Shown: positions 9,465 through 18,688 of the stretch, piece after piece
Numbering within the stretch: position 1 is the stretch's first letter
Layout of the letters: each line of letters opens with the position of its first letter
Assembly (NCBI GenBank): GCA_943737045.1
Contig: CALSFV010000047.1
Coordinates: 310,001 to 374,000, forward strand
DNA length: 64,000 nucleotides
Source of the DNA: Parapristionchus giblindavisi
Lineage: Eukaryota > Nematoda > Chromadorea > Rhabditida > Diplogasteridae
Direction: 5' to 3'
The notes under the pieces: generated by a model
Told to the model about the DNA's origin: nothing
The model's database searches: none
The model's input: the letters and a program-made list of their open reading frames with translations, nothing else
Translations under genes and position numbers: made by a program

Positions 9465-12235
9465 AGAATCACCGGTCCACCAACCAGAACAGATCAGTCA
9501 TTATTAACGCTTTCTCTGCAAACTGTCGCTCGATTAAGAACAAATTGCCTTTCCTTGCCCAAATTTTATCTAGAAACTATTCAATTATTTGTCTATATGA
9601 AAGCTGGCTTAGTTCCATTATACCAAATTCATTATTACTCAATGGCCAAGACCATAATTATAACGTATTTCGTAGGGATCGCAATAAAAATGGTGGTGGG
9701 GTCATTATCATAGTCCATTCTACCATAAATGTCATACAAGTATCAGATCAATTAGTCAAAGGGAGTCATGAGCTTCTAGCATTAGATCTAGACATAAACG
9801 GCGATCTCATTAGAATTGTTTGTGTTTATCGTAACCCAAAGTCAAATACCATACAAACCGAAAGTATGGTGAAATCATTATCCGATCTATCATCATGTCC
9901 CCATCCAACTATTGTAACAGGTGATTTCAATCTTCCAGATATAGAGTGGTCCATTCAACCACTACACCAAACATGTTCCCCATCCTCCCGATTATTTATT
10001 GATTTTTGTATCACGTCAAAATTTGCACAACTAGTGACAGAGCCTACCCACAAATTAGGAAACATTCTTGATCTTGTATTAAGCAATCATCCAAAATTAA
10101 TCAGTCAAACTAAAGTAGGTCCTCCCTTCTGTACTTCAGATCACTACTCAATTGAGTTTTCTCTCTCACTCAATCACGCCACTCCCTCCTTTATCCTGAA
10201 AAGGGATTATAAATCAACCAATTATGATCTGATCAATATGCAACTAGCAAATGTTGACTGGACAGGTTTATTTTCCATCATGAACTCGACAGATAGCATG
10301 TATGATCTCCTTATCAAAGTCATTCAGAAATCTATAGATACACATGTCCCATGGTGTAGAGTGAATATTAACCACGGTAAACTACCACCCCATATTGAGC
10401 ATCTATTGAACAAGCGCTTTACTGCATGGCAAAAATCAATCAGCCATGCTTCCTCTGAAAATAATAGTATTTTTGAAACCTTAAACAAAAAATTTAGAAA
10501 GGAACTAATTCGTTATCATAAAAACGTAGAAAAGAAAATTATTGATAGCGAAGACAGGAATAAGTTCTTTACTTATATGAAACGCTGTTCTAATGCTCAA
10601 AAGGGTATTGATGGATTGAGAGATGGCAACGGAACAACTATTCTCAGTGACGTAGAAAAGGCCAATCTTCTCGCAAATACGTTTGTCGGTGTTTTTACTA
10701 CTGACAACGGTATCATCCCAACCCCTAAACCAATTCCAAACATAGGCAATTTTGAAGAGCCACTATTTCTAAGACACGAAATATGTGAACTTATAAATAG
10801 ATGGAAAAAGTCCTCATGTAAAACTCCAGAAAATATAAACCTCAATTTCATTAAAAGGATATCCATCCCTATAGCAGAACCATTAGAGATTATCTTTAGA
10901 ACTTCATTTGAAACAGGAATCATACCTAGACAGTGGAAACACTCCATTGTTACTCCTGTGAAGAAATCCCCTCCTTTCTCAGATCCTCTTAACTATAGAC
11001 CAATCTCTATTACATCATTTTTCTGTAGAGTCTTTGAACGCATTTTAAGTAAGTCTATAATATCACATTGTGAAACTTTGGAAATATTCCCTGATGAACA
11101 GTACGGCTTTAGAAAGCATAGATCACGTGAACTTCAAATGTTGGAAGTACTTGAACATTGGTCTGCCTCACTTAGTAATGGACAGCCAGTTGACGTTATT
11201 TATTTTGACTTTGCTAAGGCATTTGATAGAGTATCCCACCCCAAACTTCTAGCTAAAATCAACACGATTGGTTTATCCTCTAAAACCTTACGTTGGATTG
11301 CTGAATATCTCAACAACAGAACTTTTCAAGTTAGAGTAAAAGATAAACTCTCTGACTGTCACCCTGTAACTAGTGGAGTACCACAGGGCTCAGTACTTGG
11401 GCCCTTGCTCTTTCTCATTTTCACATCTGAACTACCCATACTGGTGCAAAAAGATGGTGTACTGGCTCGCCTATATGCTGATGACATAAAGATATACAGA
11501 TCATTTAGAACGGGTGAACCTCCCCACCCCCTACAAGTTGCAGTCGACACTATTGTTAAATGGTCAAACGACTGGCAATTGCCTCTAGCATCCCATAAAT
11601 GTAACTCCCTACACCTAGGTAGAGCGAATCCTTCTAGAGTATATACTATTGAAGGCAATAATCTGAATCAAAAAGAAGTTGTCAAAGATCTAGGATTCAT
11701 AATTCAAAGAAGCCTGACTTTCTCAGACCATTGTAGAGCAGTATCAATCAAAGCAAAATCAGCCTGTCATATAATTATGCGAGCTCTAAGAACAAATAAC
11801 CCGATAATTCTACTAAAAGCATATTCAATTTATATTAGGCCTATTTTAGAGAGCGCTTGCACAGTATTCAATCCCTACCAGAAAAAAGACATTAAAATGT
11901 TAGAAAAAGTACAGAATTATTTCACAAGAAGGCTGTTTGCACGTTGCCACAAATATACGTGGCAATTCATGCCGAATAGTAGTGCACGCAATACAAAACT
12001 CGGTCTAGACACTCTCGAGCAGCGCAGGCTAAACATTGACATTAAAATGTCCATCAAACTACTTAGAGGGAAAACTAGGATTTCAAATAATAAAAACCAC
12101 TATTTCAAAACCTACGTTACTAGAAATGGATTAAACTTCTCCAATTGCGGGTCTCGTTTCCAATACAGGCATAACAGTTTCTTCTTGCGAGCGGCTCGGT
12201 TACTTAGCCGACCAGAGAACAGAATCAACTTTTAA
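9374..12235 (+). CDS. LINE ORF2 protein: APE endonuclease and reverse transcriptase
   Basis: The frame is open from 9374 (after a TAA at 9371-9373) to the stop at 12233-12235. The endonuclease begins near AFSANCRSIKNKL (9509-9547), with the conserved Asn and then, counting residue 1 at 9545, ESWL (19-22), GGGVIIIV (50-57), GDFNLPDIEW (126-135) and SDHYSIEF (198-205). The RT has NYRPISITSFFCRVFERIL (483-501), FDFAKAFD (554-561), PQGSVLGPLLFL (613-624) and YADD (644-647). The C-terminus has RHNSFFLRAARLL; there is no RNase H. All key catalytic residues are present. The protein would nick target DNA and prime reverse transcription from it. There is no ATG in frame before residue 108 (9866), which lies inside the endonuclease, so the start is unresolved: the frame is -1 relative to ORF1 and overlaps its last 91 bp. 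Confidence 0.93.
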   Translation, partial: LFYTLYVISISIWCSSQLWSPYQSSYVKLVKNHRSTNQNRSVIINAFSANCRSIKNKLPFLAQILSRNYSIICLYESWLSSIIPNSLLLNGQDHNYNVFRRDRNKNGGGVIIIVHSTINVIQVSDQLVKGSHELLALDLDINGDLIRIVCVYRNPKSNTIQTESMVKSLSDLSSCPHPTIVTGDFNLPDIEWSIQPLHQTCSPSSRLFIDFCITSKFAQLVTEPTHKLGNILDLVLSNHPKLISQTKVGPPFCTSDHYSIEFSLSLNHATPSFILKRDYKSTNYDLINMQLANVDWTGLFSIMNSTDSMYDLLIKVIQKSIDTHVPWCRVNINHGKLPPHIEHLLNKRFTAWQKSISHASSENNSIFETLNKKFRKELIRYHKNVEKKIIDSEDRNKFFTYMKRCSNAQKGIDGLRDGNGTTILSDVEKANLLANTFVGVFTTDNGIIPTPKPIPNIGNFEEPLFLRHEICELINRWKKSSCKTPENINLNFIKRISIPIAEPLEIIFRTSFETGIIPRQWKHSIVTPVKKSPPFSDPLNYRPISITSFFCRVFERILSKSIISHCETLEIFPDEQYGFRKHRSRELQMLEVLEHWSASLSNGQPVDVIYFDFAKAFDRVSHPKLLAKINTIGLSSKTLRWIAEYLNNRTFQVRVKDKLSDCHPVTSGVPQGSVLGPLLFLIFTSELPILVQKDGVLARLYADDIKIYRSFRTGEPPHPLQVAVDTIVKWSNDWQLPLASHKCNSLHLGRANPSRVYTIEGNNLNQKEVVKDLGFIIQRSLTFSDHCRAVSIKAKSACHIIMRALRTNNPIILLKAYSIYIRPILESACTVFNPYQKKDIKMLEKVQNYFTRRLFARCHKYTWQFMPNSSARNTKLGLDTLEQRRLNIDIKMSIKLLRGKTRISNNKNHYFKTYVTRNGLNFSNCGSRFQYRHNSFFLRAARLLSRPENRINF

Positions 12236-12390
12236 AAACCAATGACTGATCAGTTTGGCCACGACTCCGTTATCATTATTTTACTCTTATTCAATGTTCA
12301 TTCCCCTTCTAGAAATTGTACTTCATTCATTTGTTTAATATTTATTGTTTTATACACGTTTACCTTGTGGTGAATAAATATATATATACT
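12236..12390 (+). other. 3' UTR and AT-repeat tail of the full-length LINE
   Basis: A 155-bp untranslated 3' end, AT-rich, with AATAAA at 12373-12378 just before a TA run that ends TATATATACT against the TACT duplication. The end ATAAATAT plus short A/T repeat resembles that of the truncated LINE, consistent with related 3' recognition by their reverse transcriptases. Confidence 0.8.
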
Positions 12391-13499
12391 TACTGAAAGA
12401 TAAATTTACATATTGGCCGTACTGACCACTTTGAAATAGTTCATCTTATTCAGAATTTTTCGCTCTTTCATTTGGTATATGACACGATAGGTTTCATATT
12501 CATTTTCAAATTTCTCAAGTTATCTTGATCATATCAGAGTAAAAGTTACTTTTGTACTTCGATCATTATAGCAGCAGTAAAATATTACAGATCGACATGA
12601 CCTGAAGTGTGTCTCATTCAGAATTTTTTCCTCTTTCACATACTATATCACTTGCTGAGTGTCATTGACAATTTGACTTGTAACGAACTGTTTTGTACCA
12701 AAAACAGAGAGTACCCAAAGATAAATTTACATATTGGCCGTACTGACCACATTGAAATAGTTTATCTTATTCAGAATTTTTCGCTCTTTCATTTGGTATA
12801 TGACACGATAGGTTTCATATTCATTTTCAAATTTCTCAAGTTATCTTGAGCATCTCAGAGTAAAAGCTACTTTTGTACTTCGATCATTATAGCAGCAGTA
12901 AAATATTACAGATCGTCATGACCTGAAGTGTGTCTCATTCAGAATTTTTTCCACTTTCACATACTATATCACTTGCTGAGTGTCATTGACAATTTGACTT
13001 GTAACGAACTGTTTTGTACCAAAAACAGAGAGTACCGAAAGATAAATTTACATATTGGCCGTACTGACCACATTGAAATAGTTTATCTTATTCAGAATTT
13101 TTCGCTCTTTCATTTGGTATATGACACGATAGGTTTCATTTTCATTTTCAAATTTCTCAAGTTATCTTGATCATATCAGAGTAAAAGCTACTTTTGTACT
13201 TCGATCATTACAGCAGCAGTAAAATATTACAGATTGACATGACCTGAAGTGTGTCTCATTCAGAATTTTTTCCTCTTTCACATACTATATCACTTGCTGA
13301 GTGTCATTGACAATTTGACTTGTAACGAACTGTTTTGTACCAAAAACAGAGAGTACCGAAAGATAAATTTACATATTGGCCGTACTGACCACATTGAAAT
13401 AGTTTATCTTATTCAGAATTTTTCGCTCTTTCATTTGGTATATGACACGATAGGTTTCATTTTCATTTTCAAATTTCTCAAGTTATCTTGATCATATCA
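12391..13499 (+). repeat. 321-bp satellite array, block C (about 3.5 monomers)
   Basis: Satellite resumes in phase after the full-length LINE, with landmarks at 12607, 12928 and 13249. The 12928 monomer carries the linked variants GATCGTCATG and TTTTTTCCACTTTC that recur many kilobases downstream. The block ends at 13499, within ATCATATCA|GAG, at the DNA transposon. Confidence 0.97.
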
Positions 13500-13514
13500 C
13501 ACAGCGATCTGATT
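13500..13514 (+). repeat. Left TIR of the 941-bp transposon
   Basis: CACAGCGATCTGATT, matching the inverted right end in 14 of 15 positions (G/A at position 5). Confidence 0.85.
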
Positions 13515-13768
13515 GAATTATTGTGTACAATTGTAGTGTAATGAGTGCAGTTAACGATTCTGTCTTTTCTGATATAACTATATCACGGATGCGGATATCA
13601 AAGTGTGCATCCAAATTTTAATTCAATCTTTTATATCTTATGCTTTCTGTTGTGGGAGAGACGGAAAGAAATGTTTATCATACAGATTTGACAAAATCAA
13701 ATGGAAAGTCGACAAAACATTCATATATGGAAACAATAATAAATGAAGTAGAAACAACCTCTTCTAAT

Positions 13769-13845
13769 TTATGAGGTTTCTTTAATCGGTGGCAATGCCT
13801 TATGAGCCGGGTGCGCCAGATATCGCTCGTTTCTTTCTTTCACAC
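13769..13845 (-). other. Possible exon-like segment inside the DNA transposon
   Basis: On the minus strand, TTCTTTTTGCAG precedes a short open segment that reads VKERNERYLAHP... and ends KALPPIKETS and TAA, 24 residues entered after two bases of a split codon. A GTAAGC donor lies upstream at 13991-13996, which would define a 151-bp intron. A second frame through the same segment is also open, so the coding reading is not unique. It could be a captured host terminal exon or chance. I assign no product. Confidence 0.2.
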
Positions 13846-14425
13846 CTGCAAAAAGAACGAATAAATTAAGAAAATATCATGCAGCATTTGCAACACGAAA
13901 TTGCAATAATTATGAATTAAATCTACAGATTTCAGAAAGTGGTGATAGTTCGTGTGTAGATAAGGAGTCAGTGCTGTCAGCTCATGCCTTGCTTACATTA
14001 TAATAGGCGAAACAAGGGTCAGAATACGTCCACTACGATTGATACCGTAACCCTCAGCCAGAAATCAAACTTCAACTTCCGATATATCGCGAAATAGGAA
14101 AATTCAGCGGGCAAGGTGTACACCATTCGATAGATAATGCAATGATCTTTCTATTGGAAGCATCAGCAATATCAATTTTAGCAGAATAAGGAAGAAAATT
14201 TTTAAATTCGAAGAAAAAGGCGATTTTCTGCTAAATTCCGGCAAAATCGTGCTAATTCCACAATCTATGAGACTGAACGCGATAACTATGATAAGAAATA
14301 ACATCAACATCACGCAATAACATCATTAAAATAGCAAAAATAGGAAACTCCAAAATGGAGAAATTCAAGTGAGTGCGCACACCAGGCGCCTTTTCACAAA
14401 ATGCACTATAGTCACTCACAAGCCA

Positions 14426-14440
14426 AATCAGATCGTTGTG
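14426..14440 (-). repeat. Right TIR of the 941-bp transposon
   Basis: Read on the minus strand it is CACAACGATCTGATT. It directly abuts the second copy of TATCA. Confidence 0.85.
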
Positions 14441-15157
14441 TATCAGAGTAAAAGCTACTTTTGTACTTCGATCATTACAGCAGCAGTAAAATATTACAGA
14501 TTGACATGACCTGAAGTGTGTCTCATTCAGAATTTTTTCCTCTTTCACATAGTATATCACTCGCTGAGTATCATTGACAATTTGACTTGTAACGAACTGT
14601 TTTGTACCAGAAACAGAGAGTACTGAAAGATAAATTTACAAATTGGCCGTACTTACCACTTTGAAATAGTTCATCTTATTCAGAATTTTTCGCTCTTTCA
14701 TTTGGTATATGACACGATAGGTTTCAATTTCATTTTCACATTTCTCAAGTTATCTTGATCATATCAGAGTAAAAGCTACTTTTGTACTTCGATCATTACA
14801 GCAGCAGTAAAATATTACAGATTGACATGACCTGAAGTGTGTCTCATTCAGAATTTTTTCCTCTTTCACATAGTATATCACTCGCTGAGTATCATTGACA
14901 ATTTGACTTGTAACGAACTGTTTTGTACCAGAAACAGAGAGTACTGAAAGATAAATTTACAAATTGGCCGTACTTACCACTTTGAAATAGTTCATCTTAT
15001 TCAGAATTTTTCGCTCTTTCATTTGGTATATGACACGATAGGTTTCAATTTCATTTTCACATTTCTCAAGTTATCTTGATCATATCAGAGTAAAAGCTAC
15101 TTTTGTACTTCGATCATTACAGCAGCAGTAAAATATTACAGATTGACATGACCTGAA

Positions 15158-15478
15158 GTGTGTCTCATTCAGAATTTTTTCCTCTTTCACATAGTATATC
15201 ACTCGCTGAGTATCATTGACAATTTGACTTGTAACGAACTGTTTTGTACCAAAAACAGAGAGTACCGAAAGATAAATTTACATATTGGCCGTACTGACCA
15301 CATTGAAATAGTTTATCTTATTCAGAATTTTTCGCTCTTTCATTTGGTATATGACACGATAGGTTTCATTTTCATTTTCAAATTTCTCAAGTTATCTTGA
15401 TCATATCAGAGTAAAAGCTACTTTTGTACTTCGATCATTATAGCAGCAGTAAAATATTACAGATCGACATGACCTGAA
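15158..15478 (+). repeat. Representative 321-bp monomer, built from two diverged half-units
   Basis: Three landmarks occur in the same order in both halves. ATTCAGAATTTTT with CTCTTTCA starts at 15167 and 15320. GTAA-(A/C)-TTTTGTAC has TTTTGTAC at 15242 and 15422. TAAAnTTACA, followed closely by TGACC, starts at 15273 and 15450. The offsets (153, 180, 177 bp) fit an old duplication of a roughly 150-170 bp unit with later indels. The half-unit is near nucleosomal length. The monomer is AT-rich. A frame opening with GTG spans the first 80 codons in this class, but there is no ATG or motif and it is not called as a gene. Confidence 0.7.
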
Positions 15479-17083
15479 GTGTGTCTCATTCAGAATTTTT
15501 TCCTCTTTCACATACTGTATCACTTGCTGAGTGTCATTGACAATTTGACTTGTAACGAACTGTTTTGTACCAAAAACAGAGAGTACCGAAAGATAAATTT
15601 ACATATTGGCCGTACTGACCACATTGAAATAGTTTATCTTATTCAGAATTTTTCGCTCTTTCATTTGGTATATGACACGATAGGTTTCAATTTCATTTTC
15701 AAATTTCTCAAGTTATCTTGATCATATCAGAGTAAAAGCTACTTTTGTACTTCGATCATTATAGCAGCAGTAAAATATTACAGATCGACATGACCTGAAG
15801 TGTGTCTCATTCAGAATTTTTTCCACTTTCACATACTATATCACTTGCTGAGTGTCATTGACAATTTGACTTGTAACGAACTGTTTTGTACCAAAAACAG
15901 AGAGTACCGAAAGATAAATTTACATATTGGCCGTACTGACCACATTGAAATAGTTTATCTTATTCAGAATTTTTCGCTCTTTCATTTGGTATATGACACG
16001 ATAGGTTTCATTTTCATTTTCAAATTTCTCAAGTTATCTTGATCATATCAGAGTAAAAGCTACTTTTGTACTTCGATCATTACAGCAGCAGTAAAATATT
16101 ACAGATTGACATGACCTGAAGTGTGTCTCATTCAGAATTTTTTCCTCTTTCACATAGTATATCACTCGCTGAGTATCATTGACAATTTGACTTGTAACGA
16201 ACTGTTTTGTACCAGAAACAGAGAGTACTGAAAGATAAATTTACAAATTGGCCGTACTTACCACTTTGAAATAGTTCATCTTATTCAGAATTTTTCGCTC
16301 TTTCATTTGGTATATGACACGATAGGTTTCAATTTCATTTTCACATTTCTCAAGTTATCTTGATCATATCAGAGTAAAAGCTACTTTTGTACTTCGATCA
16401 TTACAGCAGCAGTAAAATATTACAGATTGACATGACCTGAAGTGTGTCTCATTCAGAATTTTTTCCTCTTTCACATAGTATATCACTCGCTGAGTATCAT
16501 TGACAATTTGACTTGTAACGAACTGTTTTGTACCAGAAACAGAGAGTACTGAAAGATAAATTTACATATTGGCCGTACTGACCACTTTGAAATAGTTTAT
16601 CTTATTCAGAATTTTTCGCTCTTTCATTTGGTATATGACACGATAGGTTTCATTTTCATTTTCAAATTTCTCAAGTTATCTTGATCATAGCAGAGTAAAA
16701 GCTACTTTTGTACTTCGATCATTATAGCAGCAGTAAAATATTACAGATTGACATGACCTGAAGTGTGTCTCATTCAGAATTTTTTCCTCTTTCACATAGT
16801 ATATCACTCGCTGAGTATCATTGACAATTTGACTTGTAACGAACTGTTTTGTACCAGAAACAGAGAGTACTGAAAGATAAATTTACATATTGGCCGTACT
16901 GACCACTTTGAAATAGTTTATCTTATTCAGAATTTTTCGCTCTTTCATTTGGTATATGACACGATAGGTTTCATTTTCATTTTCAAATTTCTCAAGTTAT
17001 CTTGATCATATCAGAGTAAAAGCTACTTTTGTACTTCGATCATTATAGCAGCAGTAAAATATTACAGATCGACATGACCTGAA

Positions 17084-18688
17084 GTGTGTCTCATTCAGAA
17101 TTTTTTCCTCTTTCACATACTGTATCACTTGCTGAGTGTCATTGACAATTTGACTTGTAACGAACTGTTTTGTACCAAAAACAGAGAGTACCGAAAGATA
17201 AATTTACATATTGGCCGTACTGACCACATTGAAATAGTTTATCTTATTCAGAATTTTTCGCTCTTTCATTTGGTATATGACACGATAGGTTTCAATTTCA
17301 TTTTCAAATTTCTCAAGTTATCTTGATCATATCAGAGTAAAAGCTACTTTTGTACTTCGATCATTATAGCAGCAGTAAAATATTACAGATCGACATGACC
17401 TGAAGTGTGTCTCATTCAGAATTTTTTCCACTTTCACATACTATATCACTTGCTGAGTGTCATTGACAATTTGACTTGTAACGAACTGTTTTGTACCAAA
17501 AACAGAGAGTACCGAAAGATAAATTTACATATTGGCCGTACTGACCACATTGAAATAGTTTATCTTATTCAGAATTTTTCGCTCTTTCATTTGGTATATG
17601 ACACGATAGGTTTCATTTTCATTTTCAAATTTCTCAAGTTATCTTGATCATATCAGAGTAAAAGCTACTTTTGTACTTCGATCATTATAGCAGCAGTAAA
17701 ATATTACAGATTGACATGACCTGAAGTGTGTCTCATTCAGAATTTTTTCCTCTTTCACATACTATATCACTTGCTGAGTGTCATTGACAATTTGACTTGT
17801 AACGAACTGTTTTGTACCAAAAACAGAGAGTACTGAAAGATAAATTTACAAATTGGCCGTACTTACCACTTTGAAATAGTTCATCTTATTCAGAATTTTT
17901 CGCTCTTTCATTTGGTATATGACACGATAGGTTTCAATTTCATTTTCACATTTCTCAAGTTATCTTGATCATATCAGAGTAAAAGCTACTTTTGTACTTC
18001 GATCATTATAGCAGCAGTAAAATATTACAGATTGACATGACCTGAAGTGTGTCTCATTCAGAATTTTTTCCTCTTTCACATAGTATATCACTCGCTGAGT
18101 ATCATTGACAATTTGACTTGTAACGAACTGTTTTGTACCAGAAACAGAGAGTACTGAAAGATAAATTTACATATTGGTCGTACTGACCACTTTGAAATAG
18201 TTTATCTTATTCAGAATTTTTCGCTCTTTCATTTGGTATATGACACGATAGGTTTCATATTCATTTTCAAATTTCTCAAGTTATCTTGATCATCTCAGAG
18301 TAAAAGCTACTTTTGTACTTCGATCATTATAGCAGCAGTAAAATATTACAGATCGTCATGACCTGAAGTGTGTCTCATTCAGAATTTTTTCCACTTTCAC
18401 ATACTATATCACTTGCTGAGTGTCATTGACAATTTGACTTGTAACGAACTGTTTTGTACCAAAAACAGAGAGTACCGAAAGATAAATTTACATATTGGCC
18501 GTACTGACCACATTGAAATAGTTTATCTTATTCAGAATTTTTCGCTCTTTCATTTGGTATATGACACGATAGGTTTCATTTTCATTTTCAAATTTCTCAA
18601 GTTATCTTGATCATATCAGAGTAAAAGCTACTTTTGTACTTCGATCATTACAGCAGCAGTAAAATATTACAGATTGACATGACCTGAA
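17084..18688 (+). repeat. Five-monomer variant series also present at 22220-23824
   Basis: The monomer order at 17084, 17405, 17726, 18047 and 18368 is CTGTATC/TTCAATTTC type, CCACTTTC type, ACAAATTGG type, TATTGGTCG type, and GTCATG + CCACTTTC type. The same order recurs at 22220, 22541, 22862, 23183 and 23504, 5136 bp (16 monomers) away. This indicates a segmental duplication of at least 1.6 kb within the array. Confidence 0.75.

Larger units (their letters stand above)
8259..12390 (+). mobile_element. Full-length, apparently intact CR1/jockey-type LINE
   Basis: A 4132-bp element with 5' UTR, ORF1, ORF2, 3' UTR and short AT-repeat tail lies in the satellite. The satellite text AGAGTACTGAAAG is split so that TACT appears on both sides (8255-8258 and 12391-12394). 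Landmarks at 8150 and 12607 differ by 4457 bp, exactly 4132 + 4 + 321, which proves both ends and the 4-bp target-site duplication. Both reading frames are uninterrupted, so insertion is recent and the copy may be competent. Assignment to the jockey superfamily (CR1-like) rests on the two-ORF layout, APE endonuclease, absence of RNase H, a non-poly(A) tail and the RHNSFF..RAARL C-terminal motif. The clade within it is not determined. Confidence 0.93.
13500..14440. mobile_element. 941-bp non-autonomous DNA transposon with CACA termini and 5-bp TSD
   Basis: The left end CACAGCGATCTGATT (13500-13514) is the inverted match of the right end AATCAGATCGTTGTG (14426-14440), with one mismatch. The satellite text ATATCAGAG is split so that TATCA stands on both sides (13495-13499 and 14441-14445). 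Landmarks 13249 and 14516 differ by 1267 = 321 + 946, and 946 is the element plus 5 bp, so the boundaries are exact. No transposase frame is present. CAC termini with a 5-bp duplication are typical of the Transib/RAG-like group, but Transib targets are usually GC-rich, so the superfamily is only a suggestion. Confidence 0.85.

Noticed and set aside
9256..9507. 83-codon frame overlapping the ORF1 end in a third frame
   Set aside because: Low-complexity shadow of the Tyr/Asn/Pro-rich ORF1 tail; not the ORF2 frame.
14104..14560. Minus-strand frames of 69 and 102 codons in the DNA transposon
   Set aside because: One crosses the transposon-satellite boundary; neither has transposase motifs or protein-like composition.
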